Of a stretch of 64,000 nucleotides of DNA, positions 11,925 to 24,771 are shown in pieces. The notes below the pieces were generated by a model, which was given only the letters and a program-made list of their open reading frames with translations, ran no database searches and had not been told where the DNA came from. Position 1 is the stretch's first letter. Every line of letters starts with the position of its first letter. Source of the DNA: Cycas panzhihuaensis. Lineage: Eukaryota; Cycadophyta. Position numbers and translations under genes: made by a program. Location: positions 74,035,741-74,099,740 of the forward strand of contig CM041465.1 of assembly GCA_023213395.1 (NCBI GenBank), given 5' to 3'.

Positions 11925-13741
11925 TTTAAAGTGTATTTATATCCTATCTACCTAGGGGATTACTAAACTAGAATGCTAAGTCTTAGGGTCTCTAGGAAGG
12001 CCTTAGTTACTATTCTATTTAGTAGCACCTACCCATAGGTGGTAAATCAAAGACTTTATATATCGATACATGAGTATTAAGCTTTATATGCCTTAGTACA
12101 TGGTATGCAAGAAGGTTAATGACCACTCTAATTTATTTATCCACCTACGTCAATCATATGTGTAGTGATAGATCTAGCTAAGGACTCAAAACTTAGGTAT
12201 TCACACACTCTAGGTCTAGCATGGTCTCCAATCTCTAGGGAAAGTTTACATCTTAGTCTACTGCTTAGTACACCTAATAGCTAATGGGATTCTCTAATAT
12301 CTATAAAATTTGAGAAGGACCCCTAATATATATAAAGTGGTAACTTCAGGGGTCTTAACCATTCCCCTGATAAGGTTGGAAAAGTTTTGTGTGTAAATTC
12401 AAGAGTTATTTTTGTTAATCTTACAAGTTTAAACTAATTTTAATGGTGGTCTTACTTAGATGAGAGTTCCTTTTAATAAATGAAAGTAAAGAGACCAAAA
12501 GAAATGTAAAAAATCAAAGGAAATAGTAGGGTTTAGGGTGCTTTAATGAGGACAAAATTTGTAAGAGGAGTCCATCACCTTCACACAAGTAAGACACCTA
12601 CAATAACAAAACAACTGCATATGCTAGCTAAACAAATAGGTAGAACAACTAATGCTATGTAAATGGATAGCAAACAATAGAAAATAAACTTTATAAAATG
12701 TAAAATAAGTCTTTAATTGATGAAAATAGACTTAATAAGGTTGAAACAGAAGGGTCAATTTTGATTATTTCAAACCCCCTAAAAATCTACTTAGATCAGA
12801 CTAAAACTAACCTTATTCTATAGAGCTCTGAGTCAAAATTTTGATGGTTCACAAATAAGACCTCTCATTGTAAAGTTATGGCCAAAAAAATAGATAATAC
12901 TCCTTATGCATAAAAAACCAAAATAAATGGTATTAAGATCCGTTAGTCTTTTAGCCCCTAGCCACCAGACTGCATCATGTGACCACATGTTAAGTTGGAG
13001 GGGGGGGGGGCTAGCAGATATGAAATGAAATTTTAATATAATTAAATTAATCTTCAACTTTATAAAAAATAATATAAATCAATGAAAAAAATAATTAAGT
13101 TATTTCCACCTGGGTTTTTACATCAAATGATGGATTACAAATTAATGAAACTTGTTTACACATGATCAAAATTGATTGATTTACTTCTAGAATTTATCAA
13201 AGACTCCAACAAGATAAATATCCACTAGAATGTGGGCCACATAATGTCACACAGATCCATATAGAGCTCAAAGGGTCAATAAAGAGAGTAGAGGAATTAC
13301 AACTTAAAATGACCATACACTTGATTAAATTGAGTTGAAATGATTATGATATACGTCAATATCACTCTAGAGGATGGTACATAGGTCAAACAAAGATCCA
13401 ATAAGTCAATTGATCCTCATAGGTCAAAATGCAAATTAATTAGTTAATGGAGGGTGAAAATAGAGGTTGAAATGAAATAGGAATGATAAACAATATCTTT
13501 TTTTTTTTAGAACAAATTCGGATAAGGGTTGGGGACTATGCACAGTTAGCTAGATAGCATCCAAACATAGGCACAGATCATGAAAAACACTCAAATTTAG
13601 TCAAATGAATCAGACTGTAGTAAATGGTAAGGAAATAAGCTGAAATAAGATAAATGAAGTACCATTTTCAATAAATAGATTTCCATTTTTAGCAGAGTGG
13701 TTAAGGAAACCTATAATAAACTAATCACATGCATATATTTT
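11925..13741 (-). other. Untranslated leader of copia E
   Basis: About 1.8 kb between PBS and gag with no coding signal. It holds a run of 11 G (13000-13010). The short frame at 12833-13057 is not supported by any motif. Confidence 0.6.
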
Positions 13742-13754
13742 GGCTTTAACACCA
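13742..13754 (-). other. PBS of copia E, decayed
   Basis: Read on the - strand it is TGGTGTTAAAGCC. It differs from the initiator-Met PBS TGGTATCAGAGCC at three positions, all transitions. It directly adjoins the end of the 5' LTR. Confidence 0.75.
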
Positions 13755-14157
13755 TGTAAAATTCATCAAAAATATCTAGATGATATATGTGCATGTAAAT
13801 ATAAAAAATATGAAACCAGAAAAATAAGAATAGAATAATAGATCTATGTAAATTGATTGTGAAAAACTATGACAAGGAAACTGATTACATTATTGATTTA
13901 TATTCTAATAGAGCTTTTGCATACACAAGAACTCAATATATAAATGGAGACATTTGGGTCTAATTTATAGACCAAGATACATCTCATAAGCAAATCTCAT
14001 TGGCCGACATAACAAGCCAATATTATTAGCCCATTATTTGGTAAGGGGGTAGACCCAAAATAATATTACATCCAAATTTAATTTACAAACTGGTACATTA
14101 TTTATACATAATACATAAAATATATTTACAAATGAGGTGTTGTTAAATGTTTTAATA
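13755..14157 (-). repeat. 5' LTR of copia E
   Basis: Read on the - strand it runs from 14157 (TATTAAAACATTT, original TG now TA) to 13755 (...attttaCA). It pairs with 7146-7547 and is followed by the PBS. Confidence 0.85.
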
Positions 14158-17100
14158 ATAATATGGCACATAATTCATTTCATATAGTAATCATATAATA
14201 CATCATATATTGGAATGTGTTATGGCATAATGTTATTTAGTAGTCACATTTGACATAATAAGGCATCATTATATTTATTATTATTATTTTTTTTCTCATT
14301 AGTTGAGTACTAGTAAGATACATGTATAGAGGTACTCTTATCTTTTAGTGGTTCTCATAAAATTCTTAAAATATGAGCATCATTAAAATTTATGTTAAAG
14401 CTTATTTCTTTATGAATTATTTCTCATGCATTCTCATTGGTTATTTTTGAGATTCTCCAATCTCATTAGACCTTTATGAGGTGATATTTATCTAAAAATA
14501 TATATCTTCTTTAATATAATAAGGTGAATATTGATCTTTCTTCCTAATTTTGTTATATTTTATTATTTATATATTTTTTAATCTTGTGTTTATAAATATC
14601 ATTTTATAATATATTTTACCTTGTACTTTTAGTACTCTTATGATAATTATTTCTACTATAATTAAACAATTAGTGTGTTAATATTTTATACTAGTCTCCT
14701 TATTATAAATATTATTTTTATATTTATATAGAATTACCATTGAAATAAAGGTGTACAATGTTGTGTATGATGTTTTAGTAGATTTTAATTATGTCCATAT
14801 TGTTTACATCCTAACATTTATTATTAATAATTTTCAAGTTTAATATATACCCATTTCATATTAGAAATAATGTTTATAAGATTAGGGTAATAATTTAATG
14901 TTGTAGCACTTAATATAATTTAAGGTGATATAAGGAATTTTAAGGATCATTACTTAATGGATGACAAGTGTTGAGAGAAGATGTAGATTCCCTTAATGAA
15001 TATGTGATAGGAGTCAAGGTGGTTACAAGTTTATTCAACCATTACCAATTCTAATTTATATTAATATCTCTATTATTTTTATATAATTATATTGAGCACT
15101 CAAATTAAATGAGATTTTTTTAAGGTAAACTAATTCTACCAAATTAGAATTCCTACTATAATATTATTGTTAGCTTAATAATTACTCAAATTTGTTATTA
15201 AAGCTATATTCATAAAAGGAGAGTTGAATTCATAAAGTGGAACTTATTATTGAGGTTGTAAAATTATAAAATCTTAGAGCAATCTTTGAATTCAAATGAA
15301 ATTAAATATTTTTAGAGCTAGGAAATTAGTTTGCATGTCTAGGGTATAATTTTCTAGATATTGTATGGTGTTATATTACCGCCCCCCCCCCCCAAAAAAA
15401 AAAACATATTTTTGTAGAAAAATTTAAAGCAAACTATTATGGGGTTTTTTAATTTTAAATTTCTTATGCTGGGGTTTTTAAATTTTAAATCTTAGTTGAT
15501 ATTAGAGGTAGACTAGATTGAATTTATTTTTTAAATTAACAGAAGAATGTAAGTGTGTAAACCTATAGGCATTGAGAATGGCCATTATAGATGCCAAACT
15601 TGAGTGACTAATTAATTGATAACTAAAAAATTAAAATGTTGTAAGTGGATTAAAATCATATAAGATTAAGACATGAGTAGAACCATCCTATAATAAAAGA
15701 ACTGTGAAGGAATTGAAATCATGGAGATTTAATAATTGTCCTATTATTTATATGTTCAAAATCTTAGGGTAGTGATGTCATGAGAGATGCCAACATAAGG
15801 AAGATGCCAACTAGATGGGGAGCTTTTTGAAGAGTAAATGCTAATTCCATGGGGAAAAATCATTGAGTCCTAATAAAGAAAATATAGAGGGTTAATAGAT
15901 TAATATGAATGGGGGGAAAATACAAAAAGAAGGGTACTAATTGGGTTAATTAGATGGATAAAGCATGAAGATGATTCAAATTTTAAATATTTAAATGCAA
16001 GTCTACTTGTGAAAAATTTAAAAAAATTACATATATTTATTTTTATAAGATTGGATATGTATTAAAGTATATTTCATATTTTTAAAAATTCAATTATATC
16101 CCCTAAACCTCTAGTGCCTAATTAGTTGGTACAAAAAGGGCGAAAGCCTTTTCTAGCTTTATCTATTTCCTAATTTAAATTTTAATACCACAGTTAATTT
16201 TGTACTCAAATTTCTTTCATTTAATAATGGTGATATGGTATTATTCTGTCATCTTATGTGGTGACCATAGGTTTTGATCTCCTAGGCATAGGTTTTTGAT
16301 ACTAAGTATTTTTCCTACCATATGCATTGGGAGAGGATGAGGTTAATCTAAATTGATGCTAATCGGTATTGGAATAATGCCTATATTAGGGTGTATATCC
16401 ACCTTAGAAAGATTACTCACATTAGAATGATAACCAATATCATGGAGATATTATGGTAGAAACATGTTAGGCATTTGCCAATGCTAGTTGGTAGTAGACT
16501 TCAAGAGGGGTTTTTAAAATATATTTTCAAATGTGAAAGTTAATCCCATCAAATATGGGATACCTTAAGTTATGTTCATTCATTGTCATTGTAATAAATA
16601 AATCATAACCTCTAACGAGAAATTAATCTTGAAATGAGAAATAAAAAAGAGGTATATCTCCTTAAACAATAAGACAAATAAATGATAAATAATCCTTTTA
16701 AATTAGATTCAATGAATGCTATTTGTAAAATAACTTACATAAGACTGGAAAGTAGGTTAATGTGCCTCCAAATAACCAAATGCAACTTTAAAATACTTTT
16801 TAAAAATGAGTAAAAATAATCCTTTAATTTTAAAATTTATTAAGAGTAAATAACCATCAAATGAGCCTTTCAAATCAAAGACAACATGCAAATAGTAATG
16901 AATGTGTACTCCTTGAAAAATAATACAAATAACCTTTTTTGAAATAAAACTAAACACACCTTTACTACAAGATTCAAATGAATCAATAAGGAGCTAAAAT
17001 TATGAGCCAAAAGCATGAAGCTTTCAATATTAAAATGTAAAGTACTAAGCTTTGAAATAATGATCAATGTTTAACTTATAGTCTTTTCAAGTAATGGAAA

Positions 17101-17899
17101 ATATATGAGGCTTTAAAGAGATGAACTATGAAGTATAAATATAAATATAATAAAATACTTAATGTGAGATGAACCTCAAAAGCATAAATAAGCTATAAAT
17201 GGCTTATGACTATGCACTAAAATGGACTTATCAATCTTTAAAAATGTAGTGTCTTTAAGGCAAATAAGAATGCTTCTTTAATTAGTGAACCAACACCTTT
17301 AAGATATATGGAATTTCTAGTAAATTTTCTTGGAACAATGTAGATGAAATGAAGAGATGATCTTTTATAAATTTATATGCAAACTAGGTGAAATCTTGAA
17401 GTTTAAAGGTGAGCAAAGGCCTTAAATAGCCAAACATACTTCAAGAAATTCTTTTAAATTTAAATGTAAATGTTAAAGAAGGAGAATAGTAATGGTAAGG
17501 AGTACCAACTTCTAGTTTTGATCCAAATAGGGCTCCTTATCTTCAAGAAGCCAAAATTGATGCTAAAGAGCTAAAAAATAACTTGTAAGCTTATAAAACC
17601 AAGTAAATATTATTAATAATCAATTAGTATATAGATAATAATCAAATATATTTAGTTAGAATGAGAAATTTAGCTCAAAATATCAAAGAATGTGCCTAAT
17701 TATGACTGAAATGGAGCCTCAATTTCAATACCTTCAAAGACCTAAAAATAATATTAGAATGTAACAAAACCTATTCTAATACATAGAGCACTGAAAAATC
17801 TTTCTAGTGGTTCTAACAGCTCAAAAAACAGAGATGTAGAACTCAAGTTATTACAAAAGCTATATAACGAACCCTTTTAGAAATTGAAATAGGAACTGG
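14158..17899. other. AT-rich stretch without recognised gene
   Basis: No protein motif was recognised on either strand; the short - frames at 16757-17067 resemble nothing I know. A homopolymer junction of 12 C followed by 11 A sits at 15382-15404. The first bases (ataat) are the right TSD of E. Confidence 0.5.
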
Positions 17900-19544
17900 G
17901 GGGCTTGAGCCCCTTTAATGATAGGACTAGGGTCATAGAGAGGGTGATGTAACTTCCTACTGGAGGGCTAAAGGGGATTAGGATTCTAAACTTTATAAAA
18001 TATAATTAATAGTTTTTGAAACAACAAAAAATATATAAAACAACTTATGTTTTTTTTTTTCTTGAAATACTAATTTAAAAATGTTTAAATGAAAGCTAAG
18101 AAATAAAACTTAGGTTAAGTGAAAAATTAAAGGGGGAATATTTAGTGAATATTCCTTATTACATAACCTAAATTGTAAAAGCTAAAGTCTGAAAGGTTAA
18201 TTAAAAAAAAAAAATTAAGAAAGGCGGTAGACCCGCACAACTCTTATACCACTCAGGTGGATCAAACTCCTCAACTGCTTCACGGATCAATCCTAGATTT
18301 TAGGTGGAGGGATATAGCATCAACACAGAGGTTTGACCAAAGTTTAATGAGCTAAGATTCATCACAGGGTAAGAATGGAGTGATCAATCTTTCCAAAGGC
18401 CACACAAATTGCGTTGGGTAAAGAGGCTATTGTACACTTCTTGAAGCTAATGAAGATTGATCTAAATCAATCAAGATTGCCATAATTGAGGGCGCAGAGG
18501 GTTCATACACCAAAATAGTGATATATGCATTTATTTTTCAAAAAATAAAAATTAAATAAAATGAAGAAATATAACCTATTAAACTTACTCTTGGAAGAGG
18601 AGCTTTGGTAAGCTCTTTCTCATCATATACTTAACAGATTATAATAAAATTTGAGGGAGAGCTAGATCTACTCACTATAGAGGTGCCTGTAAAATTTTAT
18701 AGAGAATAGATTACCACAATCTAAGAATGGAGTCGTGGAGGGCGTACGAAGTGCGTGGAGGCTATATGGCTCACAAAAAGCTCAAAACTTGCTTGAGATG
18801 GTTCCAACTAGCTTACATTAAGCTTGTACCTATATTCAAATAGAGATATGATGAAAAAAATAAGAGAATAATAAATAAATAAAAATGGGCATTGGGGTTT
18901 CACTACTCAAACTGGGTTGTGTTGTTTCTAGGAGGGAGATCTCCTTGTAGGAGCAATGGATTTTAGATCTATCAAATATGTTGCAAAGCTAATTCAATGA
19001 GGATTTAAATAGATAATCATATGTTGAGGTTCTGAGAACTGTAGAGAAAGCACCGAGCTATCAAAGTCTAAGAAAGAATAGAAACCTTGAAAAATTACAA
19101 AATAATTAAAAATCTTTATAAAATCTTATAAAATCATAATATAATCCTTCCAAGAGCATCCTTGGCTGAATGAGATAGCAATAATTGTAAACTCTACACA
19201 GATCTAAGAAAATATAGGTTATTTTAAGTATATAGATCAAAATAATCAAGTTTTTAGTAAAAAATAGCATGAAAACTAATAAATCTTATAAAAATCTAAA
19301 TAAAAGCAATATACTACTTATCTTTAGCTATGATACCAATGTTACCAAGATCAATATGCTCATGTAGCCCATATCTAGCCCTAAATATAGTCTAAAATCT
19401 ATAAATATAAATGTAGCGAAGATCTATTTCTTTGATGCTAAGTAATGAAGCTAAATGTAGTCAAGATCTTGATGCTCTTTCACAAATGTTACCAATATCA
19501 ACATAAATATTACCAAGATAATGTTGGAGGCCTAAGAACAATAT
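17900..19544 (-). other. Probable non-coding leader of LTR element F
   Basis: This lies directly downstream, in element sense, of the PBS at 19545-19556, so at least its right part should be transcribed leader. It has no coding motif. Short motifs recur near the PBS (aatgttaccaa at about 19330 and 19490). The left border is arbitrary because no gag start or 3' LTR was found. Confidence 0.4.
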
Positions 19545-19556
19545 GCTCTAATACCA
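19545..19556 (-). other. PBS of LTR element F
   Basis: On the - strand it reads TGGTATTAGAGC, the initiator-Met PBS with one C-to-T change, immediately after an LTR ending in ...ctctaaCA. Confidence 0.8.
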
Positions 19557-19921
19557 TGTTAGAGTATGGAGAACAAAGCAGAGTAGGTGAATATACAAAT
19601 CAAAGTAACATTCAAGCCATATTGGGAGTACATATTATAAACATCATTATATTCAAGTCATTGTAGAAGAGAGTACATACGAATTCCTTTGATGAAGGTG
19701 GTGTTTATGAACACTAGGGTTATACACCCCATAAATTATATACTTGGGAGGCAGGAAGGAAACCTCCTCAACCTCTAAAATTCAAAGTAATATCAAATAA
19801 TGACTTAACATTAAAATAATAACAATGTATAATAAAATAATCTCACCTTAACTTACCATAAGGATGTGTACACTCATATGTTCTTAAGGTGGGAGTTAAG
19901 TGAGGGACATTAACCCCAACA
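19557..19921 (-). repeat. 5' LTR of element F
   Basis: On the - strand it starts TGTTGGGGTTAATG (19921) and ends CTCTAACA (19557), directly before the PBS. A TATA-like agtatataatt lies near 19732 on the - strand. No second copy of this 365-bp sequence was found in the window, so F is truncated, rearranged, or has a partner too decayed to recognise. Confidence 0.75.
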
Positions 19922-22179
19922 TTAGTCATCGAATATTATATATAATTACATTGTATCCATAAGAGTTACATTTGATCTTTTGACACTTGGTTTTTATATA
20001 GTCCCCACATTTATAACCCCGTTCGCATTGGTAATTTTTAGGCATCTTGAATAAGCATCTACTTCCCTTATCTTATCTATTGTTTGTAGGTTGAGAAACC
20101 ATTGTGTGTGCTTATAATTTACATCCCTGAAGGTAAGCATTTGCATATTAATTTCATGTTTAGTGTATCTCTAACTACGGAATGCATTTGTCCTAATTCT
20201 TACCTATTTTCTATTTTATTACAAATATCCAATAACAAAGATCTAGTACCCAAGCATAACTTGGACCTCCCAATCATATAGACCATTGTTAATGTATCCC
20301 ATGGGCCATACATAGCCTTGGGGATCTCACAGCTGTGATATCTCCTTCATGGTAGTAGCCTTAGAGTGCTTAGTCTCTTATTTTTAATTGTCTCTACTTT
20401 AATTATTTTTAATTGCTCCATCCATTAATAAAGAAGAAACCTTTTTCTATATGTCATTACTCTTTGACATCTGTGTATAAATATCTTTGCCATCAATTAT
20501 ATTATTAAAACATTTGCATAAATGTCATAAATATTTACATCACGTGAAATATTTTTGACTTTATATTTTTCATATTATTTTTATTGGCTTCATCTTTGCA
20601 TCTTCCTTCATGATTGTATTTGTTTTTATTATGCCTCTCTTTACATGGATAGACCTTTACTTATGACTATTTTCAAATTGTTGATCGATGGCTACAAAAT
20701 ATCTATGTAGATTTTACAATATTTACATGCAACACTAATGTGATTGCCTTATTATAAAAGATATAGTCTCTCTCATCTACATACCTTATAATATTTGCAT
20801 CCTGCCTATCCAATTAATATTATAGTAAGATCAATAATATTACATTTGGATCATGTCAATTTTAATGTTTGTTTGACTTCCCTTTTGATGGCAATTATTT
20901 CTTAATACTTTGGTAGATGCAATGATATCTTCGTAGAGTACCTTTTTGGTTTTTCAATTTAGGCATTACATTTACACCTATATGGGTGATCACTATTTAT
21001 GCTTATGTACCTAGAGTTTTCCTAGTTCTAGTGCATATTTATGTGGCTGCATATGTATTCATCTTTTTTTGTTGAATACTATCTATAAGCATGCAAATTG
21101 AAGAGATTAGATATATTATTTATGCGCCTTAGTTTTTGAAAATTTATTTATATTTTTATAAAGCATGTCTTTATATCCCCCCTTGCCATACAACTTACAT
21201 ATCACATTGCAGAGAAAAGTGACCAAGAGATCAATTTTCAAGGGGGATAATTTATTTTTCAAAGAGATTGATTTAAAACTATTATCTATTTCTACTTCAA
21301 TAGTGATATCAGTCACCAATAGGGTCCAATTTCAATTCTAATAGCTCTAAGGTATTTCACACTTCCACTTAAATGAAATAAGTGTTCACATAACTATGTT
21401 CAATCTTTATTTGATAGTAATTTTAATAATTAAAAATTAATGAAAGTTTCCTTCATGGTTCATGTATTAAAGGACTCTTTATCTCTTTTAATCTCCTTAT
21501 ACTTTTTAATGCATAACTTGGTTATTTGAAGCTGGAATTGAGTGTTATTTGAGGTGTTGGGTTCATTGTTTGATCCTCTATTGAGTGGATGATCTTTCAA
21601 GATTTTTTGAAGTCATTTGATGTAACATTTTTATAACCAAAATTGATTCTAGTTTTAGGCTTCCTACAAGATGAACCTTAAACAAATCTAGCAAAATTTT
21701 ATCTTGTAATCATTATTAATATAAAAATCTTACTTTAGAGGAGGTTAAGTCCTAATATATACACTTGTGCATGTCCCAAAGTTGAAGTGGAATAAGTTTT
21801 ACTTGTGTTTTGAGTGTTGTTATTACCTTCTTTAAGTGTTTTTTTAATATTTCTTTTCAGGCACTTTACCTTTTTAAGAAGTTGTTTTAAGACAATTATG
21901 GCCTTAAGTATTAGTAAAGTAATAGTGCTAAAGTTTGATGGATGTTTGAGACTAGATCAATAAGTCAAAAGATATGAATAGTTGAGGTTTAAGGTTTATA
22001 ATTTATGAAGATAATGGTTAGCAATTTATCCCACATATATGAGGTGATGGGACTCTATAGAGTTTATATTTAAAAATAGGTTTTTGATTTTTTGTACCAA
22101 ATATCATATTTTAGTTTGCATTGTGATGAATGGATGCATGAGGTCAAATGGGAGTTTAACACATAGCATAGGGGAAGGA
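19922..22179. other. AT-rich stretch without recognised feature
   Basis: Nothing recognisable. The 67-codon - frame at 21116-21319 has no motif and is not called a gene. Confidence 0.45.
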
Positions 22180-22790
22180 TATAGGAACAAGACCATAAAA
22201 GTTATGAAAACTCTAAGTTTAGTATATGGGGTTCGTACTTAGCTAAGTTGTAAGATTTCTTAACTTGGAAGGTGGCAACAGTTCATATCTCATGATAATA
22301 CTTAAACTTATACATGTGAGGAAGAGAGATTTAAAGATTTCACAAAAGTTAAAAGAATTATAAGGACTCAATACTTTACAAGGTGATTCGTCCACAAAAC
22401 CATGAAGAGTGCCACGGTAGTTATACTTTGCAAAGGACAAATATTCTAAATTCTATGAGAGTGTACAACTTCCCAACTTATGAGGAAGAAAGGATGGCAT
22501 AATTTATAAGGTTATGAAGATCCCACAATTTGTGAAATTATAAGAATATTATAGTTCATGGAGTTGTAAGAATTCCAAATCTCTGAGGTAAAGATTAGAA
22601 TATTAAGAAGTGGTAGAGGAGGGTAAGGTATTGAAACTTGCAAAGAGGAAAAATATAAAATCTGCAAAGGAGGCAAAATATTAGAGTTTATATGGGTATG
22701 AGAAGTCATAATTTATAAGTAGAGGAAATTCCATGGTTTATAATATTGTGAAGACACTATAACCCATAAGATAGTGGAGTAAACCAAAGG
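22180..22790. repeat. Degenerate minisatellite, unit about 26 bp
   Basis: Successive segments follow the pattern of ataatttataaggttatgaa: for example acaatttgtgaaattataag, atagttcatggagttgtaag, aaatctctgaggtaaagatt and ataatttataagtagagg. The clearest part is 22460-22770. Units vary in length and sequence, so this is an old array. Confidence 0.6.
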
Positions 22791-23158
22791 ACGACATGCA
22801 ATAGTATAAAGCCTATAATATGGTACTTATTCAAATCATTTTAAGAGAACAATACAATATTGAAGACTATATTGGTAGATAATAGGGTTTCATAGGAAAT
22901 TGACTACATATATTTATAGCACATAGATCTTCACAAGCTAGAGATTTCAAAATAAAATAAGTATAAAAAGAACTATTAAAGAGTTATTGTAGTATTGAAT
23001 GTTCATATTAATTATAATCAAAGGAAGGATGTCAAGTGAGATTCAAAATTTAAATTCATTATTTGATAAATAGGGGTAAATGTAAAGAGTAGAGATTTAA
23101 AGAAAAAGTTCAATAGAGAAGAAAGCTAAAGGGGTTCTATGTGTAATCTATTAAATAA

Positions 23159-23440
23159 TGTTGAATCCATGCTCTTATAGATTTATGTTTTCCCATGTTA
23201 TATACACCATGTGTTAGTCATTAGTTGATTAGGTAGTTCCTAGAATGTGATAACACATGTGTGGTGATATGGATTATAAATATATATTATTTTATAATAC
23301 AAGTTGGAAATGATCATTTCTCTAAAAGGGTTGCATTATGTTATGGTGCATGTCTCATTTATTTATCCTATATATTATTTAAATAATCTTTTTGTATTTG
23401 ATATTATGCATTCCTAGTATCAAATCATGTAATTTTAATA
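23159..23440 (+). repeat. 5' LTR of element H
   Basis: Runs from TGTTGAATCCATGC to ...attttaaTA. It aligns with 61099-61411 through landmarks such as gatttatgttttccc, tgtgttagtca, tttatttatcctatat and aaatcatgtaatttta. It is shorter than the partner because of small indels. Confidence 0.75.
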
Positions 23441-23452
23441 TAGTATTAGAAC
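23441..23452 (+). other. PBS of element H, decayed
   Basis: TAGTATTAGAAC stands where TGGTATCAGAGC is expected. All three differences are transitions. It immediately follows the LTR. Confidence 0.65.
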
Positions 23453-23830
23453 TATGGTATGATATATGTGAGTCTATAAGATTATGAGTGTATCCATCCA
23501 TTTGTGTTATTATTTAAAACTTATTTTAGGTGCAGTTATTATGACTAGTGAAAGAGGGTTTTCTTGTTGAGTATGGAAAACTCTATTATAGATTGGTAGG
23601 AAGGTTATTGAATTATAATTTTTTCAAGGTATCTTAAGAGCATGTTGGTGCATATACTTGAAGATTATATTAAGGTGGAAGCTTGAATAACATATTAGTG
23701 CATAAGCCTAAAGAACATATTAGTGTTTGAGCCATTGAAAATTAAACAAAGCACAGGTGGTTGTAGTTATTAAAAGGAAAACCCCATAAAGGTTTTTCTA
23801 CATGGTTTTAATTTATTTTTGAATAATTTA
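23453..23830 (+). other. Left interior of element H
   Basis: Non-coding as far as I can tell. Its last five bases, attta, are the left TSD of copia A. Confidence 0.5.
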
Positions 23831-24141
23831 TGAATGAAGGATAGATCTAGGGAATAAATCACTCACATGCACATAATGGCAATGGAGAATGAAAAAGAGA
23901 TGAAACAAGATATGAGAGCAAGTTTGGACGTGAGAATGAATAATGACTCCCTCTTTGAGATTTTTCTTTTTATTATTGAGGTTGAGCATTAGGATTAGGA
24001 TTTTTCCACCTAATAACATGAACCTGAAATTACATCTAAATGTACATAAAGTACATTTCACTAAGAGACTAATGTTAATAATATATCATAAGGTCACTTA
24101 ATTAATCTATACAAATGATCTTGATACATTAACCTCTTTCA
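23831..24141 (-). repeat. 3' LTR of copia A
   Basis: Starts (-) TGAAAGAGGTTAATG at 24141 and ends ...ttcatTCA at 23831. It matches 59252-59545 and the LTRs of B. Confidence 0.9.
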
Positions 24142-24766
24142 ATCCCCCCCTTAATGGTGGAAGGTTATTTTAAGAAAATCTATTCTATGAGGTCTTTATT
24201 TGAGCCTCATTATTACATTGAAATTTTAAATGACACTTTTGTGGGAAAACCCTCATGGGAAATAAAAATCCACAGACTTTCTAAGATTTATAACCCCTTT
24301 TATAAATCAAAATAGCTAAGGTGGCTCTTTGATGTAGCTCGATAGCTAAGCAGCTTAAATGTGTAGCTTAATCTGCTGAGTCTCTATATACCGTTTGGTC
24401 ATCCCTTATGCCTTTTCAGGTTTTCATAAGTTTCAATTTTCTAAAACTAGTACAACCCTTATCTTTCTATGCGCACGTGGGATTTTCATAAATAGGATAG
24501 AGTAGAGACTTACTCTTATTCTTTCGTGCCCACAAGGGGTTTTCACGAATAGAATAGAGTATGATAATCTTATTACCATCTTCTTTGATCAGTCAAAGAT
24601 GGAGGCCCTAAGGTCAAGTTGCCTTCGAAACTATTTAAACTTCACCTTTTGCAGTAGTTTAGTGAAGATATCAACCACTTGATTTACTGTGGGGTAGTAT
24701 TCCAATTAAATTATGCCATCATGAATAAGTTCTCTATTCCTATGGACTTTTGTACTTATGTGTTTG
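24142..24766 (-). pseudogene. Copia A: RNase H end, 3' UTR and polypurine tract
   Basis: Read from 24766 down: ACCAAACACATAAGT (the TKH block of RNase H), then the region matching VADVFTKPL, a 3' UTR with two imperfect copies of a ~57-bp unit (about 24480-24560), and the polypurine tract aagggggggat (24142-24152) before the LTR. The sequence continues without loss from 49176, once gypsy G and one TSD copy are removed. Confidence 0.85.
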
Positions 24767-24771
24767 GTACG

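Larger units (their letters stand above)
7146..14157 (-). mobile_element. Copia LTR retrotransposon E, complete in outline, decayed
   Basis: Two ~400-bp direct repeats (7146-7547 and 13755-14157) flank a copia body read on the - strand in the order leader, gag, integrase, RT, RNase H. A degenerate initiator-Met PBS adjoins the right LTR. The flanks atgat (7141-7145) and ataat (14158-14162) differ by one transition and are the likely TSD. The element is about 7.0 kb. All coding parts carry stops and frameshifts, so it is immobile. Confidence 0.9.

Noticed and set aside
15382-15404. C12A11 homopolymer junction as a polypurine tract of an element
   Set aside because: No LTR start could be placed beside it. 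It may be simple slippage or an assembly-sensitive tract.
16757-17067. Overlapping - strand frames as host genes
   Set aside because: AT-rich, hydrophobic low-complexity translations without any known motif or gene signals.
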